Shown piece by piece: positions 57,512 to 64,000 of a DNA stretch of 64,000 nt; position 1 is the first letter of the stretch; every line of letters begins with the position of its first letter. Under the pieces are notes generated by a model. That model saw nothing but the letters and a program-made list of their open reading frames with translations. It was not told the origin of the DNA and did not search any database. The stretch lies in the NCBI GenBank assembly GCA_022539475.1, contig VCMS01000244.1:1-64000 (forward strand). The letters are read 5' to 3'. The position numbers and the translations under genes are program-made. This stretch comes from Gracilaria domingensis. Taxonomy: Eukaryota > Rhodophyta > Florideophyceae > Gracilariales > Gracilariaceae.

Positions 57512-58987
57512 TCAGGGTTCTTGTACGGCCCTGATTGCGGGAAGGAATCCCTCGACGAAGAGGGCCTTGAGGCGACCCTCAGGGAAGATGTTTCCGCATC
57601 GGAGGTTCTTTGTCCACAATTGGTCAGCGCATTCGCGTTCAGACACCGCTGAGATGTGGCGGTGTGTGATGACGTCGTGGTAGGCCTCCGATATGACATC
57701 GTCCGTCGCGTAAACCTCAAGGGGGTAGTTGACCACCTCGGGGTAGGACGAGAGGAGTTCAGAACTCTTCTCGGCCACTGCCCCGGATTCGCCAGTGATC
57801 TTGGCGGTTACTGTGTCCCTAGCGGGTTGCTCCAGAAAGAAGCGAAACAGCCAGAGGGCGGCTCCTTCGTGTATACCATTCTGGTCACACGCATTCCGGA
57901 ACGTGGCTAAGAACCGTAAGACCAAAATTGGATCTTTGCTCGAGAACTTCAAGGGCATTTGCAGTTGCATGCGTTTCGCATGCTTCGCAACTGCGCGAGC
58001 GACCGAAGCGTTGTAACGCCCACTCCGGTCGTTCAAGCGATAGTGCTTGAAGCTAAGCACTTTCGAAAAGTCCCCATTGTTGGGTCGAATGCGCCGCAAA
58101 TGCGAGACGTCCACTTCGTGGTCGGAATCGCCCGAGTCGACCGCGTCTGACCTGTCTGAGTCAGACGGCGAGTCGTCCGAGTCGGAAAAGCCACGAACCT
58201 TGCGGGATGACTTCCTCCTGTTTCGAAGTCGGCTTGGGGACTTCCGGTTCCTCCCTTTGTCACGAGCCACGTGGGAGTCGCGACCGGTACTCTTCTGCTT
58301 CCCTGGGAGGGGACTGCCCAAGTCGGGTCTATCAATCTTGGGGTCCCTGCCGGGTCTGGAATCTGCTTCATGTTCGGCAGATATAGTGGTCGGTTGGCAT
58401 ACCGAAACGGCCGGCTGAAAGTTGACAGTTTGCTCGTACCCAATGGCAGCGAGCTGGAGACGGCGCTGTACCTCAGTGTGCACACTGGTGGCAATAGCGC
58501 CGTCCAGAATTCCGGTGACGGTCATCTTAGAAGCGACCCGCTGGACAAGGGTATCCAGCAGGCCCTCCACTGCAGCATTAAACCTATGGGGAATACGGCG
58601 CTCGACCTCGAGTGTCACCATAGACTCCACGAGTGGCCTCAGGGTAATGAGTAGCTGTCCCGTAACGGGTTGAACCTCACTCCCTGCAAGTCGTTGCGGG
58701 GTCCCAACGAGGGTCTCAAGCGCTGTTACCCTGGGAGTCTGCGGCTGCGGAGTCGCTTCTCTAGAGGCATGCTGGCGCATGGCCTCGAGACGGTTCCGAA
58801 AGTCGGTCGGGGAGGACTGACAGAGTATGCGCTCCGGGTCCTCCACACGTGGTAGAATCCCTCTATGGGTACTTCGGGTGCTCGGAGCCCCTGAACCGGG
58901 AGCAGGCGGCACTTCGTCAGTGCCGTTATCCCGATGTGGTGCAGCAGGACCGGCGTGTCCATGGGAAGATCCCGGTGGGGTAGCCAT
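57512..58987 (-). CDS. Gag fragment of the inner LTR element
   Basis: About 490 codons from the ATG at 58987 (the frame opens at 59095 with TTG). Regions in order: Pro/Arg-rich start, helical part, RS/DS-rich tract (RKSSRKVRGFSDSDDS), then a capsid domain matching E3 gag (LSFKHYRLNDRSGRYN, SKDPILVLRFLATF, KALFVEGFLPAIRAV). It stops at the DIRS junction, before any zinc knuckle, so gag's C-terminus and all of pol are missing. It is oriented against the DIRS element. Confidence 0.8.
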   Translation of the reverse strand: MATPPGSSHGHAGPAAPHRDNGTDEVPPAPGSGAPSTRSTHRGILPRVEDPERILCQSSPTDFRNRLEAMRQHASREATPQPQTPRVTALETLVGTPQRLAGSEVQPVTGQLLITLRPLVESMVTLEVERRIPHRFNAAVEGLLDTLVQRVASKMTVTGILDGAIATSVHTEVQRRLQLAAIGYEQTVNFQPAVSVCQPTTISAEHEADSRPGRDPKIDRPDLGSPLPGKQKSTGRDSHVARDKGRNRKSPSRLRNRRKSSRKVRGFSDSDDSPSDSDRSDAVDSGDSDHEVDVSHLRRIRPNNGDFSKVLSFKHYRLNDRSGRYNASVARAVAKHAKRMQLQMPLKFSSKDPILVLRFLATFRNACDQNGIHEGAALWLFRFFLEQPARDTVTAKITGESGAVAEKSSELLSSYPEVVNYPLEVYATDDVISEAYHDVITHRHISAVSERECADQLWTKNLRCGNIFPEGRLKALFVEGFLPAIRAVQEP

Positions 58988-59203
58988 AGCGGTAGGCGGA
59001 AGGGAATTTTCGTCCGGCTTGCGACAAAATGAACCCAAATGCGGGCAAGCTCGAGAAAACCCTAGAGGGAAAAAGCGACGGAGCGGCGAAACCAAATGAT
59101 CCGCGACGGGTCGGAAAGGCTCAAGTGGGAAGAAATGATTTGAAAGCGACGACGCGAGACCCGTGGGGGTCGAATTAACCAGAGAAGACCCGAGAGGGTA
59201 TTT

Positions 59204-59219
59204 CTAGGTCGGAAGACCA
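59204..59219 (-). other. Inner element primer-binding site
   Basis: CTAGGTCGGAAGACCA on the plus strand, 2 nt from the LTR. It matches the E3 site except at one base. Confidence 0.8.
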
Positions 59220-59221
59220 GT

Positions 59222-59647
59222 TGTAGTACAGCCACAGGCCGTGACAACGTACCATGCCCTGGTAAAGGAACAAATTGCGCAGCACCCAAGCGGGGACGAA
59301 GGAGCACTCACCGAACGCTAACAACGGGGCGCGAGATAGACGCGCAGCACCGGTAGTGACGGTAGGATGACCCTTGTGGGAAACTAGACGATGGAAGAAT
59401 CGGCTAGCGGGTGCTTAAGGTTTACCACGCTGAGTTCTGCCCGGCGGGAGATGCTTAAGTGCACCTCCCACGGGCAGCAGCCACGTGTCAAAAAATAATA
59501 AACTATCTACCTACAAGGGGGCTCCCGAAGGGCGACACGACAACTGTCACAACCCTACCCGTGGGGGACCCAAGGTGCACCTTGTGCACAACACTGCTAC
59601 AAACTAATATTATGCACCCATCGGGAGGTGCATCCCATTGCACCACA
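59222..59647 (-). repeat. Inner element 5' LTR
   Basis: Begins TGTAGTACAG after the primer site and ends CACCACA where outer-gag coding resumes. At about 426 bp it is less than half the length of related LTRs and lacks their shared block. The limits come from the PBS and the gag break, not from a second copy. Confidence 0.65.
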
Positions 59648-60279
59648 CCTTTTTCGCGAGAGCGAATCACTCCTCGAGTTGCATATGTCGCCTTCGACTT
59701 CGTTCCGCGGGATCGACTCCCATACCGTTCTCGGTCTTCCTCACTGTCCGAAGAACTGGATGAGGTAGATTTCGCAGAGAGAACACTGGAATTAGAACTA
59801 GACGAATCCGAGTCGTAACGGAGTTCCATTTTGGATCCTCGATTTCCGTGATACGGAGACTGCCGTGCCGACCGCTTCGAAGCTTCTTCCTTAGCATTCT
59901 TCGCATCAGATGTGTTATCCATCCGAATGATCTCTTCGAGAGTAGACAACCGAGTGGTTAGGCGATCGATTTCAGCTCGATGCTCCTGAATAGAGGATTG
60001 GTAAGCTTGAACAAAAGCGGCTGGTGCACCCAGACTTTCTAAAATGGAATTCACGTCTTGACGTAAGACACGAATGTCATTGGTCGGATCTCCGATTTCA
60101 GCTTGGTCAAGCTTTCGTCTGAGATACTGCAGATCCTCGAACAACGAGTTTTGCGCGAGCTGACTGACACGCAGTTGAGCCTCGACGTACGAGTATCCAG
60201 GAGTTTCAACCACATCGTCTGGTCTTTCCGTGGCCGGAGTACCCGTAACGGGCGGAGCTCCTGCCTTAGAAGCGGCCAT
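59648..60279 (-). pseudogene. Gag N-terminal fragment of the outer LTR element
   Basis: About 210 codons from the ATG at 60279. It matches E3 gag: SYVEAQLRVSQLAQNSLFED, DIRVLRQDVNSILESLGAP, a Ser/Asp-rich tract and SKATYATRGVIRSREKG. At that last point the inner LTR interrupts it; the frame continues into LTR sequence to 59503 only by chance. The rest of this gag and all of pol are absent from the window. Confidence 0.8.
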
Positions 60280-60637
60280 CGTATCCGACGTGACTCACGA
60301 AGCTCTCCGGGGTTCCAGGACCTGTTCATTGTCAGGCTACCTTGCAGGTACGGAGGCGCGAGAACGCGGAGGCCTAGGCGGAGGCACACCAACATCTCTG
60401 GCCACACCGTTTCGAGAGTTCGGCGCAGGTGGCACCATACCGGGCCACGGTGTACCGAACAGCGGTAAGATCAAATTAACAATGAGAGGTCTCGATACTC
60501 CAAACAATAAGTAACGAACAACAAATAAAACACTCTAGAGAGTCCACTGTTCTACAGTAGCTTCCCAAAAACCAAGTGATCACTAATCGTGAGACTCCTC
60601 GACAAGAACGAGAACGAAAGAAAGAATCTAACCCATT

Positions 60638-60653
60638 CTAGGTCGGGAGACCA
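60638..60653 (-). other. Outer element primer-binding site
   Basis: CTAGGTCGGGAGACCA, identical to E3, 2 nt from the LTR start at 60656. Confidence 0.85.
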
Positions 60654-60655
60654 CT

Positions 60656-61626
60656 TGTAGAGCAAAACCCCAGCAATGGGATCTTCTCTCAAGGCGTTCG
60701 AGTCCTTGCCCTCTAGACAAGGTGAGCTCAGTGGTGAGCCCTCTGAGCATGGATAGTGCGGGTGTAAGACCGCCCGTGGTACGGGATATACCTACGGAGG
60801 TTGAGGGGTGAACTAGCCTGATCCAGGAATCAGGCAAAAAGTGACGGAATAGTCGGGAGGAAAGGTATCGTAGAGCGGTGTAAGCCCTAGGTAAGAGGGT
60901 TAAAAGAAGGGAAAAGCAAAGGAGGAACCCTCGGCGGGGCGTGCGACAAGCGGCAACAGACCCGGCGACGGGAGACAGGGGTTGTGTATTAAGCCGACGC
61001 GGCCCCAACTCTATACAGAGACGGAAACGCTACCAATTATGGTGGAAACAGTACAACTGCACAGCAAAAGAAACAGAAAGTCTGAAGACACGGAATAAAT
61101 AAGCTCGAAGGCAAATCCACAATGGTCAGTATTGCCTGAGTGATCCGGAGGAATGAATCCAATTTGTACCGTACGAGGTGACCTTTCTGAGAGAGTTGTA
61201 CACTTCGCGCAGGCAAACTTGGTTGAGAGCCGAACTGGTTTACCCTTTACTGAAGGAGGAGGTGACCGGGAGGTCACCTCTTATATTGTAACCGATAAAT
61301 TAGTTAAACTAAATTGAATAATATAATGAACACCTAAGCAGGTACATACACGTGGTGCAGGTGACAACCCGCGGCAGCGGCCAGTGAAATATCCGACATT
61401 CATAACAAAACATGTGTGAACACACCCATTTTTACACACGCGTACACGCAACCAGTACTCATCTGCGCTACGTCATGGCCGACCAATCAGGGTGCCATAC
61501 CTTAGTACTGACGAAAGGATCCCATCCGTGGGCCAATAGTCATACCTTTCCAGTATTCGGATTCGTCCTCGCCAGGGGTTATTGAAATTTATCCCCGTGT
61601 ATCGGGCGAGCACGTTTTGCTCTACA
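60656..61626 (-). repeat. Outer element 5' LTR
   Basis: 971 bp, starting TGTAGAGCAAAAC and ending GTTTTGCTCTACA, the same inverted ends and length as E3 and E4 LTRs. It contains the shared block at 60760-60802. Confidence 0.8.
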
Positions 61627-61819
61627 CCGAGTAGTGGGGCCAATTTCAACGAAAACAGCACCTCATACCAGAGGGAGAGGACATCCTGAAAAGGCGTAGC
61701 AATGTCCGTGAGGAGTGGTTCTGGACTACAACCAAGACCATTTGGAGGCGGTTTACACGCATGAAGGCCAATTCAAGATCTTTGCTGCGATTACCTCTAC
61801 ATGGGGCAAAGTAATACAA
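61627..61819. other. Flank right of the outer LTR
   Basis: No feature is certain. The sequence leads into the decayed integrase described next and may be its upstream pol region. Confidence 0.35.
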
Positions 61820-64000
61820 CGCAACAGTAAATTCTTATAATTCGAGATGATTTCTCATTTTAGGTATGGCTCTGGCTCTGTTAAAGCCAGGGTCGTATAT
61901 CTGACTGACTAAATGACGGTCTTCAAAGTCATTAGTCAGCCGTTTTCTAGTGTTAGTTAGTCAAAGTTAGTCATGATCTAGTCATACACAAAGCAAAGAC
62001 AATTTGTTTACCACAGACTAAGTATAGGGCGGCTATGACTGTTTCTTAATCTCTTCAGCCACTTTGTAAACTGCGTTACGAAATGCCGTCGCCATAGGAT
62101 GCAAAACAGAGCTTTGTAGACCTTTCCAGGAATAAATTTCTCCCATAACGAACGCCTTGATAATCTCAGTAATCTCCAAAGTGCTCGTTGGCAGTGACTG
62201 TCTTTGGTGCCCAGAAAACGGGCGGATTTCGTCCTTTGTAGTAACAACTGCTGCATGTGTGCTCCAAACTAATGTCTACACGCATGAACCAGGTCTATCT
62301 TTGGACTTTCTCCGTCTACGTTGTTGATGTTGCTGTTGTTTTTGAACAAGTTTTCTCGCAAGTGCTGCAAGTTCTCTGTCCATAGATTTCACGGAAGATA
62401 CTTCGTTTTCATCGTCGGAGTGCAGAATTAACTTTTGTTGAACACAAGAATTATTCTTATTAAGCTTGGTTTTGTTCATCATTGAAGCTTGTGATGATCA
62501 GATGTGACGAAGAAAGCTAAAAAGGTTGAAGATAGGCATGCGGTTTTGGGTTTCCAATTCGTTGGACTGCATTACCGTCGTCGTTGTCTCTCTTTGTTTC
62601 ATTGAATCTATTTAACTTTTTCTGTGGGTTTTCGAGGGACCGAAGAAGTTGATTTATTACAGCCAAATGATGATGCGACTTGGTGCAAGATGCTTTTGAG
62701 GGCAAGACAGGCATGGAAGCCGCTCTGTCGTCGCCACCATCAAACGCAAACTTCTCCGGCGAGGTGCATGTCTGCACTCTATCTTGCACTACGATCTCTT
62801 GTTTCGAAATCCTTACTCACTCTACCCGGGAACAGTGCGACTCTTGTTGATTCTACTGCTTGCATAGGTTTTGCCTATTAGCACGAGGTGCTAGACATGT
62901 CCGTCTGTAACACCCCTAACCAAACATTAAATATCTTCCGCCATGGAGCAAGACCTTGGAGAGCAATAAAACTTCTATGTCTTTAGCACGTCGCGTACGG
63001 TAGTAAAAATGCGCCGTGGGGGAGCAGTTTAGTCAGTCAAGGCGGGGTATGACTAAGATGACTAACTTTCTTTTGAGATGTTAAAGTCAGTCAGTCAGAG
63101 TAACAAATATTTATGCTTAGTCAGTCAGTCATTTATACGGGCCTGGTTAAAGCGGACAGCGAAGGTGTTGCAGAAGCACTGAGCATGTAGATCGCTTCAT
63201 TTCGGGGCTGGGAATGGCTTGTAACAGATCAAGGCGCACACTTTACGAATCAGTTACGGCACCATCTCTCTGAAGAGTTCGACGAGAGCCACTACTTTTC
63301 CAACAACTTACTGCCCATAAAGCAATGGCTCCCTGGAACGAGTGTGCCGAGAGGTATTGCGTGCGTGCAAGGCTCTTTTGTCTGAATGGAAGATGAACCC
63401 AAGAGAGTGGCCGCGTGTATCAGAGAGCGTTCAGAGCGTATTGAATCACGCTTCTTTTAAACATCTTAGACTACGTTGTTTAGACAACCGTGGTGTTTAT
63501 CGCACACCTCTTGAAGTATTTACAGAACACGTACACGTGAGACCACTGATGCGAGCATGGCTTGTCTCTCAATTCATGCATGCTACAACGCAGGATGAGT
63601 TGCGGATGACGCAATTACTTAACATCGAAGATTTACAGAATGATATTCTTCATATGCAAAGAAAAGTAGTCGTCAATGTCAGCAAACGCAGAGAAAGACA
63701 AATCAATCGCCATAATCGCAAAGCGAATGTTATTCGAAGCGATATTGTGATCGGATGTTTTGCATTGGTTCGAGAATCTTATGCAAAGAAAAAGCACAAA
63801 TTGCAGTTTCAATGGAAGGATTTACGTCGTGTCGTGGCGGCCAAGTCTCTTTGGGTCTTTGAAGTGGAAGATCTTATTTAAAACAAAAAGCAAGACGATT
63901 ATGTATCTCGTTTGATTTTGTATCGTTTTGATTTGGATGGAACTGAGGTTGACCCAGCTGTACTGTCCTACTCACGTGCGATTGAAACGGAGATACAGAA
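61820..64000 (+). pseudogene. Decayed Ty3/Gypsy integrase, split by a hAT-like element
   Basis: Integrase-like coding runs on the plus strand on both sides of 61888-63145. Before it: LIIRDDFS with the first catalytic Asp region (about 61835-61860). After it: ADSEGVAEAL, WEWLVTDQGAHFTNQ with the second Asp (about 63200-63240), then NGSLERV with the Glu (about 63324-63345) and RTPLEVFTEHVHVRPL, continuing to a stop at 63881 and beyond. A stop near 63190 and a one-base frame change near 63320 show decay. The last open frame is 63342-63881. Similar coding (RLILYRFDLDG) continues to the window edge, so the element is also cut by the window. Confidence 0.7.
61888..63145. mobile_element. Non-autonomous hAT-like DNA transposon
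   Basis: 1258 bp with ends CAGGGTCGTATA... and ...TATACGGGCCTG forming imperfect terminal inverted repeats. Each is followed inward by repeated GACT/AGTC tracts. It is flanked by an exact 8-bp duplication, GTTAAAGC, at 61880-61887 and 63146-63153. CAG ends and 8-bp TSDs are hAT hallmarks. Only short frames occur inside, and no transposase or dimerisation domain is visible, so it needs a transposase in trans. It is inserted in integrase coding sequence. Confidence 0.8.

Larger units (their letters stand above)
45271..57530 (+). mobile_element. DIRS-type (tyrosine recombinase) retroelement, truncated and split by E4
   Basis: Two DIRS segments, 45271-47588 and 56582 to about 57530, flank element E4. 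They encode the end of a gag-like ORF, an RT-RNase H with the DIRS-style C-terminal PRWPNQPW segment, and the start of a tyrosine recombinase. The left end is cut by E3 at 45270; the right end is cut at about 57530 inside the recombinase. Split direct or inverted terminal repeats typical of DIRS elements are not present in the remainder. Confidence 0.85.
57530..59647 (-). mobile_element. Inner LTR element, 5' fragment
   Basis: Consists of a 5' LTR (59222-59647), a primer-binding site (59204-59219) and a truncated gag. Its right end (CA at 59647) lies exactly where the gag frame of the outer element is broken, so it inserted into that gag. Its left part is lost at the junction with the DIRS element near 57530. 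Confidence 0.75.
59648..61626 (-). mobile_element. Outer LTR element, 5' fragment
   Basis: A 5' LTR (60656-61626), primer-binding site (60638-60653) and gag start on the minus strand. It belongs to the same clade as E3 and E4 by gag, primer and LTR block. It was cut by the inner element and then by the DIRS junction. Confidence 0.8.

Overview
The window is nuclear DNA from a eukaryote. Genes lie on both strands and lack bacterial operon structure. At least five classes of eukaryotic transposable element are present, and two TACTAAC-type intron branch points are visible. The few host-like genes are intron-poor: a tandem pair of membrane paralogues, a Golgi-type carbohydrate sulfotransferase and a secreted von Willebrand A protein. 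A sulfotransferase beside Gypsy, DIRS and piggyBac elements would suit a multicellular alga, perhaps a red alga. This lineage is a guess; an oomycete or another protist is not excluded.

Layout. 1-6083: the host-like region (membrane paralogues at 1493-3000 and 3389-4681, sulfotransferase at 4786-5730). 6089-16128: Gypsy element E1 (minus strand, 1.9-kb LTRs, 5-bp TSD ATAAC). 17178-20026: a piggyBac-type element with TTAA ends, a transposase missing a catalytic block, and a convergent passenger gene. 20858-22003: the VWA gene. 24984-32043: Gypsy element E2 (minus strand, 468-bp LTRs, TSD CAAAC). 32638-45270: chromodomain Gypsy element E3 (minus strand) with an extra PBS-gag fragment beyond its 3' LTR and an intact 685-codon ORF antisense to gag-pol. 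45271 to about 57530: a decayed DIRS-type element, split at 47588/56582 by LTR element E4 (plus strand, TSD TTGGT). About 57530-61626: two stacked 5' ends of related LTR elements, one inserted in the gag gene of the other. 61627-64000: a decayed Gypsy integrase split by a 1.26-kb non-autonomous hAT-like element with 8-bp TSDs. About 85% of the window after 6 kb is mobile DNA.

What stands out. (1) E1 and E2 are clearly different Gypsy elements, yet both carry a similar small ORF that overlaps the pol stop codon in the same relative frame, and both have a C2H2 zinc-finger ORF on the 5' side of gag. In E1 the zinc-finger ORF lies inside the LTR. (2) E3 carries a long intact antisense ORF between its chromodomain ORF and its polypurine tract, with a textbook branch point and 3' splice site just downstream on the same strand. 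(3) The piggyBac element carries a small convergent gene resembling the P2X7 intracellular domain. Functions for the extra ORFs are unknown; the homologies are my own reading of the translations, not database results.
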